Assembly: GCF_022539595.1 (NCBI RefSeq)
Contig: NC_072772.1
Coordinates: 22,285,602-22,349,601, forward strand
Source: Amphiprion ocellaris
Taxonomy: Eukaryota; Chordata; Actinopteri; Pomacentridae
Length of the DNA: 64,000 bases
Reading direction: 5' to 3'
Both the position numbers and the translations under genes were made by a program. Each line of letters opens with the position of its first letter. Position 1 is the stretch's first letter. The notes beneath the pieces are model-generated. The model saw nothing but the letters and a program-made list of their open reading frames with translations. It was not told the DNA's origin and did not search any database. This document shows, in pieces, positions 1-12,400 of the stretch.

Positions 1-352
1 AAATCTAATCACTTGGTCCTTGTGTTATTTCTGACCTTCCCTTAAAATTTAATCCAAATCTGTTTTTGAGTAATGTTGCTAACAAACACATGGACAAATG
101 TATGCCGATCGTCACATAACTCAGCTGTTCCTTGACGGAGTAATAAAACTAATATAATACATGACTGCAACTGTCATTACTATAAAAAATATTAAATATG
201 ACAACAAATGTTATCAGTTAAACTATTAGTGCAACAGCACTGATTACAACTGCCTAATAACAAGCTGCTGTATGTTCAGATAAAGGAACTTTCAAACTTA
301 TTACTGAATTTTTACTCATCTTATTACTGAGTGTTTCAGTAACGTTACTGAC

Positions 353-434
353 CAGGTGTTTCCAGACGCGTCACTCTTTCCAAAGGCGCTGTAGGAACCG
401 TCGTCGTGCTTGTAGGTGAGCTCCCTCTGATATC
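353..434 (-). CDS. a2m: a2m exon 25 (thioester domain)
   Basis: Encodes GYQRELTYKHDDGSYSAF.. up to GNTW, matching the segment directly after the thioester exon in vertebrate A2M. Acceptor TTGTAG at 436-435 and donor GTCAGT from 352. It ends with two bases of the Trp codon, so at least one further exon must lie left of the window. Confidence 0.93.
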
Positions 435-3400
435 CTACAACACACAGACACAGGATCAACACCAGCAGGTTTAGTAAAATAATGCCCCTTTCACCCCGCC
501 AGTACATTTACATTTATTTACTTGCACAAAACACATATTGTATTCTACGTCTGGTTTACCATAAATTATTGAAACTAGTGGTGCATAAAGCTAGAATTGT
601 TCTCGCAGACTGAGGCATGTTTGAGGTAAAACCCCCAGATGAAGGGCATCCTAGTAGCTCATCTGGCTGAGTGGGTGACCCATAAACAGGGCTATAGTAC
701 CCAACGCAGCGGTCATAGGTTCAAATCCAGCCCATGGCACTTTGTTGCAGGTCTTCCCCCATTCTTCTCCCTACTTTCCTGTCTCTCTCCACTGTCTACT
801 ATAATAAAGATTGTTGGGAGTATGATTCTTATGGTCTGCATATTACCATAAGAATCATACTCCCAACAGTCAGGGAGTGCAGACAGGTCGATGGTTCACT
901 TACACAGAGATATTCATTTTCTACTCTGAACTAAAAAGTGTGGCACCGTTTGAAGATGATCTCAACGACTCTTCCCATTTATTGCCACTGAACACCCATG
1001 TGATGAATCTTTGATGTTTATAAGAGCGAATTGCTCAAATCTATGTCTTTTACATCTTTTTGTTTTGCGTGTCATGCTTTCAGCTGTTACTTCATCAGAG
1101 CAGACCCATCTTAAAAAGGACACAGACATATTAGAACTGACTCAAAAAAGTCGAAAAGGCTCACCGCTCTCCAGGAAATGTGTTGCCTTGTCCAGAATCT
1201 TCTGAGTCAGCTGACCAGTGCTTTTCAGGTAGTTGAGGATGAAGATGTTGGGAGCAAACAGCAACATGTTCTGCTCTCCACAACCATATGGCATCTCCAG
1301 GAGCTTGTCTAGGTTCTTCATGGCTCGGCCCATCAGATCACCTGCAGAAACCAAATGGGAAAAGTGATTCCACACTGCAGCCCTTTTCTATGTGGCAGTC
1401 TAGAGGTACACTCCACCAAGTCAGGATAACAAGAGTCACAGAAATGACTTGAAGTGTCTCCATGTGATTTGACTAACCCAGTACTGAGACAGATGCTCTG
1501 GCTGATCCAGCCACAAACATTTCAGGCATCAGAAGAGAGATTTTCTTCTCCACAGGCCCGTCTGACAAAAACAGAAGGCACAAAAAATGTCACATATACA
1601 GAACTGCTCTGATTCTCTTGTAGAAGTCATAAAACATCTGTTCAACATAGGATCTAACACTGATGTTGTCTTACCAATCAACATATTTGGGATGAAGTCC
1701 GTCTCATCACTTCCTTTATACAGGTTACAAACATCTCCTTTTGTAATATTTTATTAAAGTCTAAACATATCAACTAGTGCACCACACACTCACACTAACT
1801 TATTTTGTAGTTAACTGTAATGCAGTCAGGTCTCCACTGAAGACTGATTAAGTTTAGATTCACATTGTCTTCATGCATGAAAAATGCAGTAGACAATTAG
1901 CTGTGTTGCTTGATTTCAACATAAACAGCAAAATAGATGTAAGTGAAATTAAAATTGCAATTCGTTGAGTCTTAGAACCATGTTAACACATGGAAACTAA
2001 ATGACACTAATGATCAAGCTATCTCCAATCCAACAAGCACAAATGCTTCTCAACAATAATGAGTGGCCAAGAAGACTCAGTCACATTTCAACGTTTGACC
2101 CTGACTCAGGTCCGTGACGGCTGAAGATGCATTTATCAGGTGTCCCAGCTTTCACTCTGTTCTGAGTGAGAGGCTCCAGGTGGCCGTTCACCCCGAGGCT
2201 GTCAGATTTCCAACGCTGATATTCGGGTGATTTGTGAACACTCACCTGTAGGACAGAGGAGAGCGTTGTGACTGATCATTTGTGGCGTTCCTTCGGCCTG
2301 GAGGAGAGAGGCAAAAAACAGTCATGTTAGAGGATAATCTCACTTCATTAAACAAAACACAACGCCAACAAACTCATCTAAAAATCACCTGAGCACATCA
2401 GTCCTCACCACTTTCTACAGAGGAACCACAGAGAGCACGCTAACCGGCAGCATCTCTCTGTGGTATGAGAGCAGCAGTGCCTCTGACTGGAAGGCACTGA
2501 AGAGAGAGGGCTGCTGAGAGGATCACTGGGTTCTAGCTGCCACCTGTAAGGGAGCTGGCGGAACAACGCTGCCTGTCAAGGGCATTGAGGATCACCAGGG
2601 ACCCCACTCACCCTGCTCATGGACTGTTTCCTCTCCTACCCTCAGGCAGGAGGTACCGCAGCCTGAGATGTAACACTGTTAGGTTCATTAGCAGTTTCTT
2701 TCCCACTGCCATCCGTCTTTTAAACAGAGGATTGTAAATATTAAACATATACACTCTACTGCCTTTCACAAGTCTTATTTATTCTCTTCTTTTCATTTAT
2801 TTATTTCATTCACTACACTACTGCACCAGTATTTTTAATTTATTAGTTTTGTCTCAGGCGTTTTTCATTGTATGTGTTTTTATTGCTGCCCCTGCATCGT
2901 CATTTCGTTCTGCAGTGCATCTCTGATGAAATTTACCTGAATAACAACAAAGTAATCTGATTCTGATTCTAAAAGAGCTGCGTGTGTCGTAGGCCAGAAC
3001 ATCACTGTGAACCAGACCGTTGCACAGGGTGACGTGTTCCTGCATTACCACAAACACACACTTCAACTCAGTCACACACACACCATCCTGCTGCCAGAAA
3101 CACTCACCAGAGCACCAAAATCAGGAGGCAATAGTCCCTCACAATTTTTACATTTACTGCTGTTTACTATTGTTCGATTAACAACAAAAAAAACAACAAA
3201 AACACTACAGTACCATTTGTGTCTGACCAGTTTATAATTGATATTATTCAGATTTTTCAGCAGGAGGAGCTGAGCTTGAGCCAGACTGGATGTGCATTTC
3301 AGGAGATGGACTTTTTATCACAAGTGCGAGCAGTGAGAAATATTCCAGCTAGAACAGGCTTATTGTTTAAACAGCATTAAGAGACTTTTGAGCCCTTTGC

Positions 3401-6400
3401 CGGGAGACGGACAAGCTGTTTTTATTATCAGAATGTACTGTGTGTGTTATGCAGGTCTATTTTTTAAATGTCCATGCTGTGGTTACATTTCTGCTTGCAG
3501 CTGTCAGTGTTCTCTGTACATTATTATCAGCAACTGTTGATCAGTGAACAGTGAAAGGAGCAAATCCTTGATTCTATGTTCTGGACACTTTAGATTCAAA
3601 GAATATAAATACCTCGACTGCATATTAGACAGCATAATTGTACCAGCAGGTTATTAGTTTACAAAAAAAAGAAAGAAGTCATACATGTATAAACTGGAAA
3701 TGAAGTGGAAAATTAAAAGTAACTCCCGTAATTCAACATTTTCATTTTTAGAGGGGAAACATTCATAAACTAAGACTCTGGTAATTTTTAATTGATACAT
3801 CTTGCTTTACTTGACATCAACAATACGAAAATATAATCAATTATTCAAAAATGCCAACCTTCACATCCCAAACATTTTCTGGGCATTTTTTGCTCCCCGC
3901 TGTGGATTAATTTTTTTTCTGCAATATAAAATCCTGCACATGTATGGAAACAACACATAAGTACAGACAACTCTAAAACCTCTTTTGTGCAGTGTACCCA
4001 AGATGTATTACCATAAACCATAATCAAGAAAAAAAAAACAAAAGTTGAATTTGACTATTTATTTTACAAAAATGCACAAGAATGCCTTTCAAATCTGCCT
4101 GCAGGTTTTAGGGCTCGGAGTGTTAAAGAACAGTCTATACTGAAATACTATCTTTGCTGAACCACTGACGGGTGTTTTAACGATATATCAGTGCAATCTG
4201 CAGTGTTTGGCTGATTGTCTGACAGTTACTGACCTCCACCAGCAGAGTGCGGATCACAGTGTCGACTCGGCCCACGTCGGGGACGGTGGCCACCTCATTG
4301 CCACACAGTGTGTCAGTCTTCAGGGCCTCAGCGCTGACCTTCAGATTCAGCTTACCTGTGAGCACACATACAGTCTCACTCTGAAAACGGGGCTGTATTG
4401 ATTAGCGCTTCCGTCTCCTGTCATACTGTCACATTTTGTGTACGGAGGCAAAACCGCTTCCCATCTGCTTTTCAATCCAACTCATTATCCTCCCTCCTGT
4501 CTGTGTTTTCCTTCCTCCCCCTGTTTCCCATCGTATTCACCCTCATTAATCCCTATTTGTTGCCTTATTATACTGTCTCTCCCCCATACGGCTCTATCTC
4601 CCACCCCCTCCCTTCCTTCCTTCACAGCCCACAATCCTTCACACGGAGGACAAGTACAGATCACCCCCCGAGGGAGAGGTTTCTGAGTGTTTCGTCAGAG
4701 ATACTACCTGACTTGTTAGTACAAGTGATTGTCAGCATTCCTCTAAGGGGGAGTTAGAGGAGCGCAATTTGACATTCATCAGAGCCTCGTCTCCATCCCT
4801 GCTGATGGAGGCTGATAGAAATCCTCTGCTTTCAGGCCAGGCAGCGTTACAACAACAGCCGCCTGTCTTTGCTTCCAGCAGTTCAGACGCAACAGCTGTC
4901 AATGCCCTTAATAAGGATTAATTAGCTTGTTCTGCCTCATGTTTCACCGAAAGGGTAAGATTGTGTTAGACACAACAAACAACATCAGTATTTCATTTTA
5001 AACACATGTGAATTACATTATATTAATGGTGATATAATAACAGTCAAATGACAGATTTCTCTGAATTAATGCGGAGCTGGAGAGAGCAAAGCTGTGACCA
5101 GTTTATGCTGTCTGAGACTGAACTAAAGCTAAAAAATAAGAAAAAACATTAAAATATTTTGTTTGTTCTGTTTTGTCTCAGTTTAAACAGCCTCTAAAAG
5201 AGGATTAATAAAAACACTGAAATGGTCATATGACTGTTTTGCACGTGTACGTTTTAAATCGCTGAGAGCTTTCCAATGCACACCAGTGTAAATGTGTGCT
5301 TTATACCTTTAAAGTAACCTCTCACTGGCCCTAGTTTCACAGAAGTAGCCATGAATATTGTTCTCGATATGTTATCTGTAATTTTTTAATCTAAAAAAAA
5401 TGTCACAAAAATGTGATAAATTTCTTCTAAATATAAAACATATTTAAGAACCAACAGCTACATTTTTAAACTGCTTGTTTCATCTGACAGATCAATAGAA
5501 GGTATTTAGCTTTCTAGCAAAAGAAAAATAGCAAAAATTTCACATAAAAAGATAAAAAAAAAACCTCAAAATTCTTGACATTCTGCTTTTTAAAATGACA
5601 ACAAAATATCCAAATTGTGGCTGGTTTAGTTACTTTCCACAGCTAAATCAATAAATCGACTTTACATCACAAGTATAAACGTATCAGTTTTCATTTTTGA
5701 CTGAGTTAGGATAGTACTTTCATTCTGAGGTTCTGTTTTCAGTCTCTTTTGATTGTTTATTATTACGTTTATTAGTTGACAGGATTTCTTTAAAAATCTA
5801 AATTCAATCCACAGCCAGAAAAATGGTGACATGATTCTGACAAGGAACAGGGCTGAGTCAGGACTTTAGAAGAGCAGAAATCGGAATCTCAGACAGCCTC
5901 TCTCAACCACATAATTATAACCACATTTCTATATATATTTTATCCACTTAAACACTGCAGTGAGATATCCTCTCTATAAATCTTTCTTGGCCATATTTAA
6001 GATGTGAATGCCCACAAATTCAAAGAATAAAAATCATGATTGTCTATTGTTATGTATACATAGTTACAGATCCAGATAAAGACTTTTCTCCTATGATAGA
6101 ACACGTTTTAGAATTGTCTAGCATTGGTGGTTGTTTTCAGTGGTGAAAAATGAATTTAGATTCTTGCTGACTATGACACATTGCAAGTTATCCTTGTGGG
6201 TAACTATCTATAGGAAAAGGTATATGGACATTAACTTGTAAAAGTACGTGAATATAAATAAATTTTTTGTAGCAAATGATCAAATTTGTCTGTATGCATT
6301 GACTGGCTAATGTAGTGATAAAGTCTGTTTTATGAAATGGTTTTAAGTGATGTTCGATCTGTATTTTTAGTAAATGTTAAATATTTTAATGCATTGTTGT

Positions 6401-9400
6401 TGTTTTTTTTAAATATTCTTGTTCACCTGTCTGGTTATCAATTTAAAAAAAAAAAAATCATTCCTTGACCAGTGAAGGAACTTCCACTAAGAGTGAAAGC
6501 TCTCCGTGTCATTTTAGAGGGTAACACTGACTGGCTTACATGATTTGGTATAAAATATTTGTAAATGAAACACAGCCAGCCTTATTTCTGATGAGGTATA
6601 TGTTAATACCTAGGGCAGTTGGAGTTACAATCCATGAGAAGGTCCTGCTCTCTTCGGCACACAGGCATATAGTGTAGTGGCAGCCATCACAGTTTCTAAA
6701 GGTGTACTGGTCAGAATCATCCAGAGTTACCTTCACCTGCAGACAGAAACAAAGCATACTCCGTCTCAGAAACACTAACATATAAAACAAGGTATGCAAA
6801 ACGCCCTTTCCATGAGACAGAGCATCAGTTAAAAGTGCAGATAAGTCTTCTTCAAGGGCTTTTCTTCATTTTTGCTATTTTCTACACTGTGACAATATTG
6901 ACTAACAATATCAAAACTATAAAACATTATAATAATTTTGCATTAAGCAATAAAGTGTTGGTATAAAAGAAATAGTCTTATTCAATTGCATTTTATGCTA
7001 AGAACTGCTCAATTAAGTTAAGAGGAACAACAGTTTCTCTTTACGATACAAAGGTCCTTCAGTCCAGAACATTTCCAGAACTTTGAAAGTTTGTTCAAAT
7101 GCAATTAGAAAAAAGTCAGCAAACACTGTAAGGAAACTCATGAGGATCGCCCCAGGGAAGGAAGACCAAGAGTTTACCCTGCTGCAGAGGAGTTAATCAG
7201 AAATCAAAAGTTTACAGTCACTTAAAGTTTACATCAGTGTTTCCCAGAGTCTGAGTTGCAGATATATGTCAGCATCAACTGTTGGAGGAGACTGAGTGCG
7301 TCAGACCTTCATGGTAGAAGTGCTGCAAAGAAACCAGGACTGAGGAAGACCAAGAAGAAGAGGAACACAGTGTGGATCAAAAACCACAAGGAATGAACAT
7401 CAGACTTGTAAAAATCTGGTCTGATGAGTCTACATGTGAGATTTTTGTCTTCGTGAGACTCCGAGAAGATCAACGGAGGGTACCTGCATGCATGACCACC
7501 CCCAACACCATCAGTCACGGGTTTCGCAGGTGACAATGTTGAAGCATTATTCAGAATTCAAGGTAGCACTTAACCAGCATGGCTACCACAATATGTGGCA
7601 GTGTCACACCATCCCACTTGGTTTGCACTTAGTAGAAAATGTTCATTTGGCTTTTGGGTAAAAACACAATTCCAGCTTGTGTAAGCAGAGTGATGAGTGC
7701 TGCACCAGATGACCGAGCCTCCACAATCATCGATCCAGTTTGGAATCAGTCAGACCCAAGCAGCATTCCCTGAAGCTGACTAATGGAGGAAACGTTTAAG
7801 TGCCAAAATGTGAAGTTCTTCAAATGTCCACTTGAGACAGGCTCCAAAAGTGAGTCAGTCCCATCGTCCCTCATGTTAAAACGTCCAACAGACAGCTGGT
7901 GGAAAAAAAAAAGTTTTGGTTTCCACATTTCATTTCCCTATTAATAACAACTCTCCAGGGGGATTTTTTTATATATAAATTTTGGAATTTTCAAAATATT
8001 ATATTGAGGCTTAAAGTTTTGCATAAATAAGGACATGGTTTATTGGAGTGGCAGGCTGCATCCATCACATGTGCATGACCCACTTCAGCATTGCTCCATC
8101 TCTCGCTCATTTCTGGAGAGTCAGGAGGAGTCACAGACGGCCAATACGACGATGGCTGAAGCCACCACACTGAGCTTTAAACACCAGTCTTCAGGAAACC
8201 TGTAGGTGACATCATGGAGGGTTTACCCGTCTTTACATACAGTCCGTAGCTGGACTGCAGAGTGAAGGAAAAGCTAGAGCTCAGTATATGTGGGAACTCC
8301 TCTGAGATCATTGGCAAAGCTCCAGGTGACGACCTCATGATGCTGGGTGTGAGAATTAAGAGTGTGCAAAGCCGCTACATATTTTTAACAAGTTTTAAGC
8401 ATATTTTGCTCTTCTTACTCTTTTTATGCATACTACATAGGTCCATAAGTACTATTTCCAAGTTTTTTTGACTTTGGCAATGTCCTAAAATGTAGAAAAC
8501 ACGACAAAAAACAAAAACCCTTGAATGAGTAGGTGTGTCCAAACTGGGACTGTATGGGAAAACACGCATGTCAGAGTACTCGGTTTTATATCATTCTGTG
8601 AAACATTTTTTTTAAAATGCAAGTGTAAGGATTTGCACATTTACCATAATGCATTTGGAGAGATAATTGAAGACAGTGGCTTTGAGTGTGAACACCTCCC
8701 CTCGGATGACTGAGTACGGCAAGGTGAGGCTGACAAAGAATGGCTGGAAGACTGTAAGTCCTGTGTTGGGAGACACACCAAAGCCCACAGAGGAGACACA
8801 GAACGCTCCAGCTGCCCACTTAGTGATGGTGTCAGGCACCGTCTTCTCCACATCCACTGCCCCACTGTCTCTGTAAAACAGACAAACAATAGTAACATGA
8901 AAGACAAACTGCATTAACACATCATGAGACATTATTTGGACATGAGGCGTGGCATGTAACAGAAAGCTCCATTCTCTGCTCAGCAAATATCATTCTAATA
9001 TGACCACTACTCTATATTACTTGCTAACAGATTTGGCTAATTCAGTTCATTGGAATCCATGACCAAGCTGCACATACCTCTAGCAAGGATCAAAAACTGC
9101 TTCTTCAGGGGTAGACAGGTATTTCCCACCTGTACCCCAAAATAATTTCTAAAAACACTGTTACAAAGGCCCACGATGGAAGATGGAACCAGTTAGCAGT
9201 CCCAACAGCTGCAACGTTTGATAAAATATCTTCAATTTGATCTCAAGTTAAGGGCTAAATAGGGAGGGAAATTTCTTAGGAATCCATTTAATGGTTGTGG
9301 AGACATTTACCTCAAAGCCATTTTCAACTGCAGGCTGGCACTGGAAGAAAAGTCAAGAGGCTCAATGTGGTCAGTAGGATTCATCAGCTAAATTTTGTGC

Positions 9401-12400
9401 CCATGTGTCCAGTAGATGCTGACACATTTCACAGAATGAACAGGACCGTTAACTTGCTAATGGTGTTAGAAGCCAGTTTATCACTAAGTCACTATGATCT
9501 GAAAGCTGTGAATAATATTTGACTAAAGCCAAAAAGCAGCATGTTCACCTTCTACTTTAGTAAAAGTCAGATATCACCTATGTCATTGCAATTCTAGCCA
9601 CCACAAAAATACAGTATTTAGTCTAACAGTTAGTATGATCTTTCAGTCTAGTGTCACTGACAGGCTGACATTAAAAAAAGAAAACTGTAAACCTAATAAT
9701 GGCACAAGAGAAAAGCTGCAGGTGATTTATCCCATGAGGACCATGAATGCCTGAAATATCTCAATCACTATTAGATTACAATGACATTTTGTACAAGTGT
9801 TGTATTGACAGACCACCATTGCTCATGTGGTTATAAACAGATCAATATATATTTCATGGAGAAAATAAAGGATTAGGTTAAAAAAAAAACAGCATTTATA
9901 AGCTCATGATAACTTCCTCTCTCAATAAACTAGCTTCTCTTATGAGTGACGGTGTCCTACATGAACACAGCTTTTGACTGAAGGTAAAACAGTTTTGGTT
10001 ACTGCACACACAAGACTTTTGTATTATAATCAGGGTGTCAAGAGTATCGATGACACAAAAACAATCTAAAGATGTGACCTTTGTCTCTGGAAAATTGCAA
10101 TGAATAAAAATCAACTATTATTTAACATATTATAGACTGAAAGATTCAAACTTGTCATTCTTGTTAACACAGACTCTATGAGTGTTCAAAATGCACAAAT
10201 GCCTGAAAAAGACAACCATTAGTTTGTTCATATCTTGTGACATATTACCCCACAGGAACTAGGTCCCAGATCCAGGTCTCAGGAAAGAACGTTCTGACGG
10301 TCTTCTTTTTCTCCTCCTCTTTCTCTTTCAGGACGAAACCAGAGTTCTGTGGCATCATGTTGAAGGCCATAGGAACAGGAGAGTCTACGACATCTAGGAA
10401 CACAAGGATAAAAACAAAATCAGTACACAACCATACTTACCCAACAGAAAACAGCTCCCAGATCCAGGTCTCAGGGAAGTGTGTTCTAATAGTCGCCTTG
10501 GTGTTTCCAGCAAGCTGTTCATCAGAAGAACGAGAAGGTCCAAGCCCCGCTGCTGCAATTAATATGCCTCCATATTACAGTGACTGGTAAGGTAGTTATC
10601 ACGGACCATATATTCAACAGACAATACCCGTGGCCAATTATAAAACATACCAGCATCATATAAGAAATACTCATAGGCTCTTTCACGGCAGTCGTAAGGT
10701 TTTTTCACATCAGAGTTCGTCATGATTTTGATTCCAATTTCCTAGAAGTGGAGAGAGAAAGAAATAGGAGAAGCCACACGCTGTATATAATTCCATCCTT
10801 ATTGATGACACAGAATGACACTGAGGACAATTCTTCAACTCAAGTACTCTGCTTTAAATAGAAATCTAACTGATATTAACAGAGACAGATTGAAAACAGA
10901 GGGACAAAGTGAAAACTGAGATACAAAAGAGGTGAGAGAGACATCCAAAGGTGGAGAGGCGGATCCAAAGCAACAGAGAATAGAGAAACTTGGTCATAGC
11001 AATGACAGGGAGAGAGAGAGAACAGACATAATTGGTAAAGTTAAAATAGACAGACAGATACAGAGGCAGAGATAGAGATGGACTGCCAGAAAAACAAACA
11101 CAAAGTATGCATATTCCTGTCTAAATTTACAATCTAATGTAAATTATTGATCATTAGTACTGCCAATATCTACTGAAGCTGACAAAAAAAAGACAAATCT
11201 CTACTTTAAAGATGCTGTAGACATCATTCTTCTGATCAGAATTTCCAAAGAAGAGGGATCGTGTTGCTCGACGAATTGCCTGAGCGTCGGGAACAGTGTC
11301 TGGTGCAGGTACAGCTGTTGGTGCTGCTGTTGATTCTGGTGCGATTTCAATCTCTGGCTCTGGTACTGGCATGGGGAAGCATGGATATGGCTCGAAGTCG
11401 TCCACCTCATAGGAGTAGCCCGACAGCTTCTGAACAGGCAGCTGGCTGTACATCTGCACAGAAACATTCCTGTAAATGAGCCTGGGCCAGAAATGAGTCT
11501 GAATTATCAAAGTCTACATAATGTTGATATTAATGTAAAAACCTAAACCTGCAGTGTCTACAGGATTCACCGGAATCTGAAAAGACAAGCTGTAATAAAT
11601 ACATTTTTTTTCTGTTCAATCCTAACTGGTCAAAATGCTGTTGAGAGGAATATTATCAGACCCCTTGTTTTCTTTATGATGTCTACACAACAGATCTTTA
11701 ACATTCATGATGTTGTTTACATTTTATCATAGTAGTTAAAGAATTAGAGGATCTTCTGACAAAGTCTTATATTTCAAAATCCACACTAGATGGCTGAGTT
11801 TTTTGATGGCAATTTTTGTCACCATTATTTTGCGTTTAAGCAGCATATCTTAAGTCACCAGATAATTCCAGCTAAAGTATCACTCAGCAACAGAACTTCA
11901 ACATAATGAGAAGATGATCCATTTCTAACTGGCTTTGAATCAGCAAAACAAGCAAAAGAGCTGTTGATTACAACCTTAAGAAAACACAATATGGCTCCAC
12001 CAAAAATCACAAAGGAAGAGGCAAAAAATGGTGGTAATAGTGGTCTAATAAATATTTCCAACGCTGCATATACTCAATATTGCCATCAGTAACTTAAATC
12101 TAGTGATAAAATAGGGTCAGGTTAGTGGGTACTGTAAAATTTTAGAAATTTAGAACCACAATAGGCTATGATGTTGCTTGTACTGAGTTTGATATGTCAG
12201 AATTGAGTGGGAGTTGATCAAAAATAAATTATTTTAATATGGACAGTATACCAAAAAGCATTTATTTTTAGGGAAAACCTAATTGTGATGCAGTTTTGGA
12301 CTGGATGAATTACTACCATGCTCTACTTTTGCCATCTTGGAGATCGACACAACACTGGTTCTAAAGTTTTGACACAGATGATTGCTGTCATACATAGCCG

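Noticed and set aside
4398..4757. 119-codon plus-strand frame in a2m intron 20
   Set aside because: Pyrimidine-rich low-complexity DNA keeps the frame open; the predicted peptide is Pro/Ser/Leu-rich without family.
10130..10230. Possible third bait exon left of 18b (acceptor-like tctttttcag on the minus strand)
   Set aside because: The sequence after it has no FPETWIW anchor and soon reaches stops.
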